From: Marivita sp030148515
GTDB taxonomy: Bacteria > Pseudomonadota > Alphaproteobacteria > Rhodobacterales > Rhodobacteraceae
DNA length: 64,000 nucleotides
Assembly: GCF_048006345.1 (NCBI RefSeq)
Contig: NZ_CP180351.1
Coordinates: 1,984,001 to 2,048,000, forward strand
Direction of reading: 5' to 3'
Below the pieces are notes generated by a model. The model did not search any database, was not told where the DNA came from, and saw only the letters and a program-made list of their open reading frames with translations. Positions 25,864-34,505 of this stretch are shown piece by piece (position 1 is the first letter of the stretch; each line of letters begins with the position of its first letter). The translations under genes and the position numbers were made by a program.

Positions 25864-25880
25864 TGTCAAATCATTTGACA
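25864..25880. promoter_or_regulatory. 17-bp perfect palindrome, candidate SorC-type operator
   Basis: TGTCAAAT-C-ATTTGACA lies at 25864-25880 in the 127-bp gap between the divergent mtnK and ABC transporter operons, 64 bp from one start and 48 bp from the other. Its symmetry and position suggest that it co-regulates both operons through the SorC-type protein at 22427. Confidence 0.6.
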
Positions 25881-25927
25881 AATGTATTCCGCCCCGCCTA
25901 CCGTCAGCACATCAGGGGAGGAACCGA

Positions 25928-27445
25928 GTGGCTGTCGATGCGCTCAGAGTGAACGGTTTGCAAAAATCGTTCGGTAAAAACCATGTATTGCGCGGGATTG
26001 ATGTGACCTTGGAACCGGGGTCCGTGACCGTGCTCATGGGGGCGAACGGCGCGGGCAAATCCACATTGGTCAAGGTGATCTGCGGACATCACCGCGCCGA
26101 CGGCGGCAGTATGCTGCTGGCCGGTCAGGCGTTTGACCCCGTGGATGCCGCAGACGCGATCCGGCAAGGTGTCGTCACGGTTCACCAATCCATCGATGAC
26201 GGTGTGATTCCCGATCTGGACGTCGCCAACAACCTGATGCTGGACCGTCTGGTGGAACGCAGCCACGGACTTTTCGTGCGCGAACGCCACCTTCGCACCG
26301 AGGCGGCCAAGGTCGCCGCCGCCATGGGGATCGATGTGAACCTGCGCGCCCGCGTGTCCGATCTGTCGGTTGCGGATCGCCAGATGATCGCCATCGCCCG
26401 CGCCATGGCCCGCGCGCCGAAGGTGCTGATCCTTGATGAGCCGACATCGTCACTCTCTGCAACCGAGGCGGACCGGTTGTTCGCGCTGATCGACCGGCTG
26501 CGCGCGCAGGGGGTTGCGATCCTTTACATCTCGCATCGCATGTCCGACATCCGCCGCATCGCGGATCGGATCATCGTCATGCGCGACGGGGCGATTTCCG
26601 GCACCTTCGACACCGAACCGCTCGACTACGAAGCCGCCGTGACGGCCATGCTGGGCCACCGCATGACCGAGGTGGATGTCGCCGTGCAAAGCGGCACCGC
26701 GCCGGTTCTGGAACTCACGGATTTGAGGCTCTTCGAAGACGCCGCCCCGATCAACCTGCACGCCCGCGATGGTGAGGTTGTGGCGCTGGTCGGCCTTCTG
26801 GGCAGCGGGAAAAGCCGTCTGGCCGAAGTCCTCTACGGGATAGCCCGCCCAGCCAGCGGCGCGATCCGCATCAACGGCACGGACTACACGCCACGCTCGG
26901 TCGAAGATGCCGTGGCACAGGGCGTGTTCATGTCGCCCAAGGACCGAGGCACCAACGCTGTGATCCCCGCCTTCGACATAGCAGACAACATGACCCTGCC
27001 CTTTCTCAAAGGTCTGAGCGTCGGGTCGTTCCTCAAGGCCAGCCGCCAGAAAACCCGCGCGCAGGAGATGGTCAGCCAACTTGGCATCGTCTGTCAATCG
27101 GTGGGCGACGGCATCAGCACGCTGTCGGGTGGCAACCAGCAGAAGGTGATGATCGCCCGTTGGCTTCTGGAACCGGCAAAGGTGCTCCTGCTTGACGAGC
27201 CGTTCCAAGGCGTCGACATCGGCGCGCGGCGCGACATCGGGCGGCACATCCGTGCCACGGCCAAAGGTCGGGCAACACTCGTGTTCCTTGCGGAAATCGA
27301 CGAGGCGCTGGAGATCGCGGACCGCATCGTCGTGATGAACGAAGGCGCCATCGTCGGAGAACACAAGAACCAGAATGTCGACCTCGCCGCGTTGGTCGCG
27401 GACATCTCGGGGGCCCAATTGACCGCAACAGGCACACATCCATGA
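25928..27445 (+). CDS. Sugar ABC transporter, double ATPase subunit (RbsA type)
   Basis: This 505-residue protein has two ATP-binding domains, as in the ribose/CUT2 family. The first has Walker A GANGAGKSTLVK near 38 and signature SVADRQMIAIARA; the second has Walker A GLLGSGKSRLAE near 285 and signature LSGGNQQKVMIARW. It starts at GTG 25928 after GGGGAGGAA; no better ATG is nearby. It energises import together with the permease (4-bp overlap) and the periplasmic protein. The cargo is inferred to be a 5-modified pentose because of the divergent mtnK operon. Confidence 0.92.
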   Translation: MAVDALRVNGLQKSFGKNHVLRGIDVTLEPGSVTVLMGANGAGKSTLVKVICGHHRADGGSMLLAGQAFDPVDAADAIRQGVVTVHQSIDDGVIPDLDVANNLMLDRLVERSHGLFVRERHLRTEAAKVAAAMGIDVNLRARVSDLSVADRQMIAIARAMARAPKVLILDEPTSSLSATEADRLFALIDRLRAQGVAILYISHRMSDIRRIADRIIVMRDGAISGTFDTEPLDYEAAVTAMLGHRMTEVDVAVQSGTAPVLELTDLRLFEDAAPINLHARDGEVVALVGLLGSGKSRLAEVLYGIARPASGAIRINGTDYTPRSVEDAVAQGVFMSPKDRGTNAVIPAFDIADNMTLPFLKGLSVGSFLKASRQKTRAQEMVSQLGIVCQSVGDGISTLSGGNQQKVMIARWLLEPAKVLLLDEPFQGVDIGARRDIGRHIRATAKGRATLVFLAEIDEALEIADRIVVMNEGAIVGEHKNQNVDLAALVADISGAQLTATGTHP

Positions 27446-28452
27446 ACGACCGACTACTCGACATTGCCATCCGCTACGGATTCCTGATCCTGCTCTTCGG
27501 GATGGTTGTCTATTTCAGCATTGCGGCCCCGGGCTTTTTCGGCCCGCTTTCTGCGGCGTTCGTGCTGCAATCCGTGGCGATCACCGGCATTCTGGCACTC
27601 GGCGTGACCTGCACGCTGGTTGTGGGCGGTTTCGATCTGTCCATCGGCGCAGTGGCCACATCGGCGCTGATGCTGTCGGCCTATTCGATGGTGATCCTCG
27701 AACACCCGACTCTCGTGGCGGTGTTTCTGTGTCTGGCGATGGGGGCGCTGGTGGGGTTGATCAACGGGCTGTTGATCGTCAAATTCCGTGTGCCCGACTT
27801 GTTGGCGACGCTTGGCATGATGTTCCTGCTGATCGGCCTGCAGCGCATCCCGACGCAGGGCAATTCCATTGCCACGGGCATGACGCTGACCGATGGCACA
27901 GTGGCCGAAGGCACCTTTTCCGCCGCCTTCCTTTGGCTCGGTCGGCACCGCTTTGATCTGGTCATTGACCGACTTCTGCCCATGCCGGTGGTCATCTTCA
28001 TCGGCATCGCCGTGCTGATCTGGCTGTTCCTTGGCTTCACCCGGCACGGGCGATTGATGTATGCCATCGGATCGAACGAACGCGCAGCGGCGCTGGTGGG
28101 GACACCGGTCAACCGCTACAAGATCGCGGCCTACATGATTTCGGGTGTGACCGCGTCCATCGGCGGCATTCTGTTGGCCGCCCGTCTGGGGCGCGGCGAC
28201 ATCGCCAGCGGCAACAACCTACTTCTGGACTCGGTCGCTGCGGCCCTCATCGGCTTTGCTGTACTGGGCGCAGCCCGGCCCAACGCATTCGGCACCGCCA
28301 TCGGTGCGCTGTTCGTCGGCATCCTGCTGCAAGGCATGACCATGATGAACGCGCCCTACTACACACAGGATTTCGTCAAGGGTGCGGTTCTGGTCGCAGC
28401 CCTTGTATTCACGTTCTACCTGTCGTCGCGTCGCAGCGGCGCAGGACACTGA
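27442..28452 (+). CDS. Sugar ABC transporter permease (RbsC type)
   Basis: This 336-residue hydrophobic protein has the RbsC/CUT2 permease plan of about 8-10 membrane helices, with the family motif VGGFDLSIGAVATSALMLSA near residue 55 and a C-terminal AALIGFAVLGAARPNAFG segment that contacts the ATPase. Only one permease gene is present, so it presumably homodimerises. It overlaps the ATPase gene as ATGA. Confidence 0.92.
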   Translation: MNDRLLDIAIRYGFLILLFGMVVYFSIAAPGFFGPLSAAFVLQSVAITGILALGVTCTLVVGGFDLSIGAVATSALMLSAYSMVILEHPTLVAVFLCLAMGALVGLINGLLIVKFRVPDLLATLGMMFLLIGLQRIPTQGNSIATGMTLTDGTVAEGTFSAAFLWLGRHRFDLVIDRLLPMPVVIFIGIAVLIWLFLGFTRHGRLMYAIGSNERAAALVGTPVNRYKIAAYMISGVTASIGGILLAARLGRGDIASGNNLLLDSVAAALIGFAVLGAARPNAFGTAIGALFVGILLQGMTMMNAPYYTQDFVKGAVLVAALVFTFYLSSRRSGAGH

Positions 28453-28478
28453 CAATCAGCGATAGGGAGGATATCATC

Positions 28479-29519
28479 ATGCTGAGACGTCACTTCATGG
28501 CCCTTACGAGCGCCGCCAGCCTCGCCCTCGGTGCGGGTGCCGCCACGGCGCAGAGCGCCCCCGCCCCGCTGGACAATCCCGGCGACGTGACCATCGCGCT
28601 GGTGCGCTACCTGTCCACCGGTGACTTTTTCCAGGCGTATCTGTCGGGCGTCGAGGCGCAGGCCGCAGCACTTGGTGTAAACCTGCGGGTGCTCGACAGC
28701 CGTCAGGACGCAGCGCTACAGGCCGACATGGTGGATCAGGCCATCGCGCTTGGCGTCGATGGGATCATCATCCAGCACGGTCTGACCGAGTCCATGCGCG
28801 ACGCCGCACAGCGCGCTGTCGATGCGGGGATCAAGGTGGTGGCCTTTGATGTGAACGTCGAGAACGAGGCGATCCCGCAGATCGAACAGTCGGATTACCT
28901 GCTGGGCAAGCTGGCACTCGAACAGGCCATCGAAGACAACGGCAACAGCTTTGCCGCCGGCTACGTCTACGTGCCAGGCATCGCCCCGCTGGACCGTCGC
29001 CATGTCGCGTGGGAAGAGGTTAAGGCCGCCAATTCCGGCATCACCGAAGCGGCGCGCATCGGCACGCTCGACAACCCGATTGCCAACGCGAACGCCAACC
29101 AGGCGCGCGCGGCCCTGCAGGCGAACCCGAACATCTCGGTCTTCTTCGCGCCCTATAACGAGTTTGCCAAAGGTGTGAAGATCGCCGCAGACGAGCTGGG
29201 CATCGGCGGTGATCTGAGCATCTACTCCGCCGACATCTCGACCGCCGACATCGCACTCATGCGCGAGGCGGGCAGCGGATGGAAAGCAACCGTGGCGACC
29301 AACCCGGCGGTTGTTGGGGAAGTGTCCGTTCGCGCACTGGCGCTGATGCTGGCAGGCGAGAACCCGGGCGCATCGGTGATCGTGCCGCCGACCCTCATCA
29401 CGCAGGCCTTCCTGAACGACAACGATATCCGCAACATGGAAGACCTCGGCGCGAAGATGCCCCAATTCCAGCACGCGGATGTGGCCATGGCCGACTGGAT
29501 GCCTCTGCCGCCACGCTAA
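28479..29519 (+). CDS. Periplasmic sugar-binding protein (RbsB type)
   Basis: This 346-residue protein begins with a signal peptide (MLRRHFMALTSAASLALGAG, cleavage probably after ATAQS). The mature part is a type I periplasmic binding protein with AALQADMVDQAIALGVDGII and alternating Rossmann-like lobes; it keeps TNPAVVGEVSVRALALML near the C-terminus. It captures the sugar for the RbsA/RbsC-like complex. It is separated from the mutarotase gene by a strong hairpin. Confidence 0.93.
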   Translation: MLRRHFMALTSAASLALGAGAATAQSAPAPLDNPGDVTIALVRYLSTGDFFQAYLSGVEAQAAALGVNLRVLDSRQDAALQADMVDQAIALGVDGIIIQHGLTESMRDAAQRAVDAGIKVVAFDVNVENEAIPQIEQSDYLLGKLALEQAIEDNGNSFAAGYVYVPGIAPLDRRHVAWEEVKAANSGITEAARIGTLDNPIANANANQARAALQANPNISVFFAPYNEFAKGVKIAADELGIGGDLSIYSADISTADIALMREAGSGWKATVATNPAVVGEVSVRALALMLAGENPGASVIVPPTLITQAFLNDNDIRNMEDLGAKMPQFQHADVAMADWMPLPPR

Positions 29520-29526
29520 GACCATC

Positions 29527-29559
29527 AGGCCCGACCCAGCCACGTGCGAGGTCGGGCCT
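29527..29559 (+). terminator. Intercistronic hairpin after the binding-protein gene
   Basis: AGGCCCGACC (29527-29536) pairs perfectly with GGTCGGGCCT (29550-29559) around a 13-nt loop, 8 nt after the binding-protein stop. There is no T-run, so I read it as an mRNA-stabilising or partial-termination element that favours the upstream gene over the mutarotase. Confidence 0.65.
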
Positions 29560-29584
29560 TGCCTTCTGCCAATGGAGCCCTGCC

Positions 29585-30028
29585 ATGTTGATCGGACTGG
29601 ACCCGCGCCTGACACCTGACCTGCTCTACACACTAGCCCGGATGGGGCATGGCGATGAGATCGTGTTGACCGACCGCAACTACCCGTCAGCCGCTTCTGC
29701 CGCGGGGTGCATCGTCAAAGAGGTGATCCATTATCCCGGCCATGATGCGCCGACACTGGCCGACCTGATCACTCAGGTGATGCCGCTTGACAGCTTCCAT
29801 ACCTATTCTGCGCTTCGGATGGAGATCGACAACGCACCCGACACAATTTCGGAGGCGCATCAGGCCGTTTGGGATGTCCTGCAACCGCGCCTGCCCGAAG
29901 GCGGCGTACTGTCCAGCATCGAACGGCAGGCGTTTTACAAACACGCGGCCACCTGCTTTGCCGTGGTGCAATGCACCGAAGACCGCCCGTTCGGCTGTTT
30001 CATCCTGCGCAAGGGTGTCGTGTACTAA
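29585..30028 (+). CDS. RbsD/FucU-family sugar mutarotase
   Basis: This 147-residue protein has the RbsD/FucU motif MGHGDEIVLTDRNYPS with the conserved catalytic histidine, and a C-terminal FGCFILRKGVV. These proteins interconvert anomers of free pentoses and 6-deoxyhexoses, so kinases that need one anomer are not limited. Its place after the importer supports a free furanose/pyranose sugar as cargo. The ATG at 29585 is chosen because the longer frame upstream overlaps the binding protein in another frame. It converges on the antiporter gene with a 35-bp gap. Confidence 0.88.
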   Translation: MLIGLDPRLTPDLLYTLARMGHGDEIVLTDRNYPSAASAAGCIVKEVIHYPGHDAPTLADLITQVMPLDSFHTYSALRMEIDNAPDTISEAHQAVWDVLQPRLPEGGVLSSIERQAFYKHAATCFAVVQCTEDRPFGCFILRKGVVY

Positions 30029-30063
30029 ACCTTCTAGCGCCTGCAGTACCGATCCCAGCGCGC

Positions 30064-32571
30064 CTATTCAGCGGCCCCGGGCATGATTTGCGAAGGAGGA
30101 ATTCCGCGCTTCTCCGCGCTGGCGCGCACCGCGTTCCGAAGCGAATTGCTCCTTTCAAGAAGCCGCCGGAAACGCGTTTCGTCCAGAACAAGAAAGGTCG
30201 AGGGAGCAATCGCACGTACCATGGCGCGTGGGTTTTTCTTGGACAGAACCGCCATCTGTCCGAACATCTCGCCCCGCCCCAAAAGCAGAGTTTGCCGCGC
30301 GGTGACAAGTTCAACAGCGCCAGAGGCGATGAAGAAGACGTTTCGAGCCGGGCTGTCCTTGCGCACGACAATATCGTCGGCATTCACGTAGCGGGTCTTG
30401 AGAGCCCGCCCCAGCCGTTTTTGTGCCGCCTCATCGAGATCGGCAAAAAGTGGCAACTGGCGGATCAATTCAGCGCGCTGCAACGCGATATCAAGATTGG
30501 GCCGCACCTCTTCCAAGATGCGACGGCCGGCAATATCCTGCATCAGAGTTGTAAAGACCTCGGCTCCGATCAGACCGTCATCGCGCATCGCGGTATATTC
30601 GCGTTCTTCGATCCGCAGCGCCGTGCGGCGGATAAAGCGCTGCTCCAGCTCTTCGGCATAGCCGGGATATTGCAGCCGCAATCCTTCCAACGCGGTTTCG
30701 ATGGCATCGTTCCGACGCGAGAGCAAATCCTGCAGGAGGTCGGCAACGCGACGCCCATGAATACGCCGGATGCGCGCCTGAATGAAGTCACCCAGATCAC
30801 GCAGGATCAAGCGCTGCGACAGCAGCAATTCAAAGCGATCGGCGGTCATCAGCGCCAGCGGACGGGAGAGGCGCACCCGGTTGTGAAGAAACACGGCCAT
30901 CCGGAAAGTCCGGCCGTAGGAGATGCTGCGCCGGGCCGCGCGCTGATATCCGCTACGTCCCTGCGTCCGTGCGCCTTCGATAAGACGCTCCGCATCGGAA
31001 AGGACCTGTTCCGCGATCCGCGCGGAAATGGTGCGATCGCGGACACGCAGCAGGATGGTGTCGCGTTCCTGACCCGCCAGCGCGATCAGCCCCAGCGTGA
31101 TGCGGTCCCGGTCCAGAATATCCGCGCTGTCTTCCGCAGATTTCACCGCATCATCCAGACGTGTGCTGAACCGTTTGGCCTCGGACCGGACAATGTCGCG
31201 GCTCAGATCATAGTTTTCGGTGGTCGTCGCCACATACTCGCGCACCGTCTGCAAGGCCACGGCGATCACCTGGCGCGACAGTGCCTCGTCGATGGGGGAC
31301 AGCCGATCCAGACCCAGCCTCCGGATCACCCAGCGCAGCGTCGTGCCCTGCACGATCAGCGTAAACAGCGTGAAACCCGTGGCCAATATCCCGACAAGCC
31401 GTTTTGTCTCGACCGGAATGCGGAAACTTTCCGTCACAGCAAGCGCCAGCGCGAGGGTCAAAGCGCCCCGCAGCCCGCCCCACAGGATCACCACGCGGTA
31501 TGGGCGTTCGACGGGGGGCGATGTGCCGAAAAAGCTCAGGATCGGCAAAAGGCCAAAGAGGATCACCGCCCGCGCGGCAATGGCGGCCAAGACAACCACC
31601 GCGACAAGGGCGAAATCTCCCAGACGCACCTCTTCCAGCAAGCGCGGGATCAACAAGGCCGCCAGAATAAAGATCAGCGCGCCCGCCCAATGCGCCAGCA
31701 CACCCCAGAGTTCACGCAGGTTTGTCCATGTCTGGGGCGGCAAGCGACCCGGAGCGGTCAGGTTCATCGTGATGCCTGCGGCCACCACGGCAATCACGCC
31801 GGACGCTCCGATCATTTGCTCCGCGCCGATATAGGCCAGATAGGGCAGCGCGACCGAGATCGACAATTGCGCCAGTTCGTGCTGGTTCACGATCGCCATG
31901 ATCCAGACCGCGAGCCGCGCCGCCAGCCATCCGGTCAGAGCCCCGCCTGCGATCAGCACCGGAAACTGCGCGACCGCGTCCGACAGTTCCGGGTCGGGGA
32001 CACCCAGCATCACGAACCCCATGAAAAGGCCGAAAAGCGCAATCGCTGCCGCGTCATTCAACAGGCTTTCGCCTTCGATGATCCGTGTCAGCCGCTGCGG
32101 CGCCGAGATTGAGCGAAAGATCGACACCACCGCCGAGGGATCGGTTGTCGACACAATCGCGCCGATCAGCAGACACGCCGCCAGCGGCAGCGCACTTGCC
32201 CAGGCAAGAGCGTATCCGACGCTGAGGGTGGCAACGACGACCGCGACGATGGCCAGGACAAGGATCGGAACCCAGTCATCCAGCATTCTTCGCAAGTTCA
32301 TCCCCAACGTCGCCTGGAACAGCAGGGTCGGCAGGAACACATAGAGGAAGACATTGGACCGGATCGGCAGGGCAAGGATCGCCTCGGCCACGGGGTTGAG
32401 CGCGTCCGTCAATTCCGTCTGCAGGAAGAAGGTCGCGCTGGCACCGATCAGAATGCCCAGCGTGGCAAGGATCACGCTGTAGGGCAGCCGAAGTCGCGCC
32501 GCGAGCGGCTCTGCCGCGCCGATGACGAGAAACAGCGAAGCGATGATCGTGGTGACGAGGACGATGTCCAT
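30064..32571 (-). CDS. CPA1-family Na+(K+)/H+ antiporter with C-terminal cyclic-nucleotide-binding domain
   Basis: This 835-residue protein has about 12 membrane helices over residues 1-420, with the CPA1 ion-site motif EGESLLNDAAAIALFG and STTDPSAVVSIFR. A long helical cytoplasmic region follows (about 430-710). The C-terminal 120 residues form a cyclic-nucleotide-binding-like domain (LPLFADLDEAAQKRLGRALK ... GRGEMFGQMAVLSKKNPRA). The layout recalls plant SOS1 and bacterial NhaP-type antiporters with regulatory tails. The Gly-Glu at GRGEMFGQ resembles the phosphate-binding cassette, but the usual RxA arginine context is changed, so ligand binding is uncertain. Confidence 0.9.
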   Translation of the reverse strand: MDIVLVTTIIASLFLVIGAAEPLAARLRLPYSVILATLGILIGASATFFLQTELTDALNPVAEAILALPIRSNVFLYVFLPTLLFQATLGMNLRRMLDDWVPILVLAIVAVVVATLSVGYALAWASALPLAACLLIGAIVSTTDPSAVVSIFRSISAPQRLTRIIEGESLLNDAAAIALFGLFMGFVMLGVPDPELSDAVAQFPVLIAGGALTGWLAARLAVWIMAIVNQHELAQLSISVALPYLAYIGAEQMIGASGVIAVVAAGITMNLTAPGRLPPQTWTNLRELWGVLAHWAGALIFILAALLIPRLLEEVRLGDFALVAVVVLAAIAARAVILFGLLPILSFFGTSPPVERPYRVVILWGGLRGALTLALALAVTESFRIPVETKRLVGILATGFTLFTLIVQGTTLRWVIRRLGLDRLSPIDEALSRQVIAVALQTVREYVATTTENYDLSRDIVRSEAKRFSTRLDDAVKSAEDSADILDRDRITLGLIALAGQERDTILLRVRDRTISARIAEQVLSDAERLIEGARTQGRSGYQRAARRSISYGRTFRMAVFLHNRVRLSRPLALMTADRFELLLSQRLILRDLGDFIQARIRRIHGRRVADLLQDLLSRRNDAIETALEGLRLQYPGYAEELEQRFIRRTALRIEEREYTAMRDDGLIGAEVFTTLMQDIAGRRILEEVRPNLDIALQRAELIRQLPLFADLDEAAQKRLGRALKTRYVNADDIVVRKDSPARNVFFIASGAVELVTARQTLLLGRGEMFGQMAVLSKKNPRAMVRAIAPSTFLVLDETRFRRLLERSNSLRNAVRASAEKRGIPPSQIMPGAAE

Positions 32572-32771
32572 TTCTTCACTCTAACGCGGTAGCAAGCCTT
32601 GCAGAAGACCAACGAGAGGCAAAAGACCCGTTACCCTCGGGCTGGGTATTATGGGTCAATTGGCTTGGAGCAGGTAACGCCCATCTGTTGCAGGCACAAT
32701 GCTGCGGCATTTGATTGCCGCCGGATCAAGCGGTTGTTGCCGAAGTCGTGAACGCTCAAGCCGTGCGAGGC

Positions 32772-33257
32772 TCACATCAGCACCGAAACAACTGCCGCGA
32801 TCACAAAGGGTACCGGAAGGCTCACAAGGATACGGGTCAATGTCGCCTGACGCCCCATGAAAGACAACTCGTAGGCAAAGATCTTGGTTGTCGAAAACAG
32901 CGACCAGGACGTGACATAGGCAATTGCCGCGACCGGCGAGGCCCCAGCCTTGAGTGCGGCGGCGCCAATGGCGAAACTGACGAACGCTCCCCCCGGTGTG
33001 AGTGGTCCAAGCGCAATGGCCAAGAGAATGCCAGTGATCCCGGCCTCGGTTCCCAAGAGCTGCCGCACCTGGTCCTCGGGTAGCAATTCGGCAAAGAACC
33101 CTGCGCCCAGCAGGGCGACGATCACCCGTGGCGCGGTAAAGAGGAACGTGTCCAGTGACGCTCGGTAAGATGCCCTGCGCCACTCCTCGTTCGGCAATTG
33201 CAACCAAAGCCAGATCGCACCCGCCCCGATGAGCACTGTTCCGATGAGAATGTTCAC
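32772..33257 (-). CDS. Half-permease B (ArsP/DUF318-like permease family)
   Basis: This 161-residue protein has about four membrane helices and the motif GPLTPGGAFVSFAIG. Its C-terminal stretch (WSLFSTTKIFAYELSFMG ... LVSLPVPFVI) aligns with the end of the protein encoded immediately upstream, showing they are paralogues. The GTG at 33257 overlaps the upstream TGA as GTGA, which sets the start and argues for coupled translation. The pair probably forms one transporter; cargo is unknown. Confidence 0.75.
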   Translation of the reverse strand: MNILIGTVLIGAGAIWLWLQLPNEEWRRASYRASLDTFLFTAPRVIVALLGAGFFAELLPEDQVRQLLGTEAGITGILLAIALGPLTPGGAFVSFAIGAAALKAGASPVAAIAYVTSWSLFSTTKIFAYELSFMGRQATLTRILVSLPVPFVIAAVVSVLM

Positions 33258-33817
33258 GCGGCGCGCCTTTGCATCAAGGACCGCGCCGCCATCCCCAACA
33301 GGACGGGCATCGGCAGGCTCAGCAAGTAGCGGGTCCAGACAAGGTCTGTGGGCAGAAAAGAGAACTCCCAGATCAGGGTGCGGTTCAGTCCCAACAGGCT
33401 CCATCCCGAGATGAAAGCGATCACTGCGCCCAAATCCGCCCCAGCCACACCCAACCCTGCAGCAAGCGGGAAAGTCATCATCGGCCCACCTGGAATGGCT
33501 GCCCCGCAGGCGGTTGCCACCACCAATCCGCGGACACCGCTTTCCCGACCGATCAACCGCCCGACCCGGTCGCGGGGCAACAGGATCGGCAGGGTCGCCG
33601 CGATGAAGATCCCCGCACCGATCTTGGGCGCGAGCACGGCCAGAAAACCGAAGGTTTCAAGCAGAATGTCGCCCACGCGACCCCAACCTGACACGACCCC
33701 CACTGCGACCCCGCCCGCAAGTGTCAGGGCAAGGAGCACGAGGAAACTGCCATCGAACACCTTTCGGGATTTCGTCTCGGGCGGCGGGTCAGCCGCAATG
33801 TTCTTCAATGAGGGCAT
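33254..33817 (-). CDS. Half-permease A (ArsP/DUF318-like permease family)
   Basis: This 187-residue protein has a short basic N-terminus, then about four to five membrane helices with the motif GAAIPGGPMMTFPLA and the C-terminal segment GWSLLGLNRTLIWEFSF ... LLSLPMPVLLG, matching its neighbour. I start it at ATG 33817 (MPSLKNIAADP); further upstream in-frame sequence is low-complexity and unlike protein. Permeases with PGGP motifs include ArsP-type efflux proteins, but no arsenic or metal gene is near, so no substrate can be given. Confidence 0.75.
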   Translation of the reverse strand: MPSLKNIAADPPPETKSRKVFDGSFLVLLALTLAGGVAVGVVSGWGRVGDILLETFGFLAVLAPKIGAGIFIAATLPILLPRDRVGRLIGRESGVRGLVVATACGAAIPGGPMMTFPLAAGLGVAGADLGAVIAFISGWSLLGLNRTLIWEFSFLPTDLVWTRYLLSLPMPVLLGMAARSLMQRRAA

Positions 33818-34061
33818 CGTCGAGATGTGTCCGTATGTCCAAGAGGACCATGTGTATGTATCGCGGGACCGGTGCGGGACTGCAATCGTCTTCGACGGAT
33901 TTGTCGATGCAGATCCGCCCGTTTGATCGGATGCCTCTGTCCCAGCGTGCAGTAGCGTTCGCGTGTCACAGCGATATGTCATGCTCCGCATCACGCTGGT
34001 TGGCCTTGCCTGAAAACCCGTCCAAACTCTTGCGTGACACGGCACAACAGGGAGACCCGCC

Positions 34062-34442
34062 ATGAGCACATTCGACGAAGACCTTTTCCTGAAAGGGCTG
34101 GAACAGCGCAAGGCGACGCTGGGCTCAGACTATGTCGAAAAGAACCTTGCCAGCGCCGATGATTTCACCCGCCCGTTTCAGGAAGCAATGACCGCGTGGT
34201 GCTGGGGCTTTGGATGGGGCGATGATGTGATCGATCCCAAGACACGGTCGATGATGAACCTCGCCATGATCGGTGCTTTGGGCAAGATGCACGAATGGGA
34301 AATCCACTGTCGCGGCGCAATCAAGAACGGCGTTAGCAAAGAAGAGATCCGCGCGATCATCCACGTGGTGGGCATCTATTGCGGTGTGCCGCAGGCGTTG
34401 GAGTGTTTCCGCGTGGCGCGCAAGGTTCTGGAAGACCAGTGA
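34062..34442 (+). CDS. Carboxymuconolactone decarboxylase-family protein (PcaC-like)
   Basis: This 126-residue all-helical protein has a CMD domain with TRSMMNLAMIGALGKMHEWE and IHVVGIYCGVPQALE. It matches PcaC-like decarboxylases in length and helix order. No CxxC motif of the AhpD type is present, so peroxidase activity is unlikely. It is not near other protocatechuate genes, hence 4-carboxymuconolactone decarboxylase activity is only one possibility. It ends 63 bp before the convergent TRAP permease, with a strong hairpin between. Confidence 0.85.
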   Translation: MSTFDEDLFLKGLEQRKATLGSDYVEKNLASADDFTRPFQEAMTAWCWGFGWGDDVIDPKTRSMMNLAMIGALGKMHEWEIHCRGAIKNGVSKEEIRAIIHVVGIYCGVPQALECFRVARKVLEDQ

Positions 34443-34454
34443 TCCGCACAAAGA

Positions 34455-34482
34455 AAGGGTCGGCCCTTTCAGGCCGACCCTT
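34455..34482. terminator. Bidirectional rho-independent-like terminator
   Basis: AAGGGTCGGCC (34455-34465) and GGCCGACCCTT (34472-34482) form a perfect 11-bp stem with a 6-nt loop between two convergent genes. On the plus strand GGTTTGTTG follows; on the minus strand CTTTGTGC follows. It likely ends both transcripts. Confidence 0.8.
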
Positions 34483-34505
34483 GGTTTGTTGCTGCTCGAT
34501 GTGTC

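Noticed and set aside
29869..32112. Very long plus-strand open frame opposite the antiporter gene
   Set aside because: It lacks any recognisable motif, is rich in His, Gln and Arg as expected of a shadow of a GC-rich gene, and is fully antisense to a clear antiporter.
32572..32771. Possible small gene or RNA between the antiporter and half-permease genes
   Set aside because: No coding pattern, strong hairpin or motif is visible.
33818..34061. Possible regulatory palindrome in the divergent gap before the CMD-family gene
   Set aside because: No dyad stood out; open frames there lack protein-like character.
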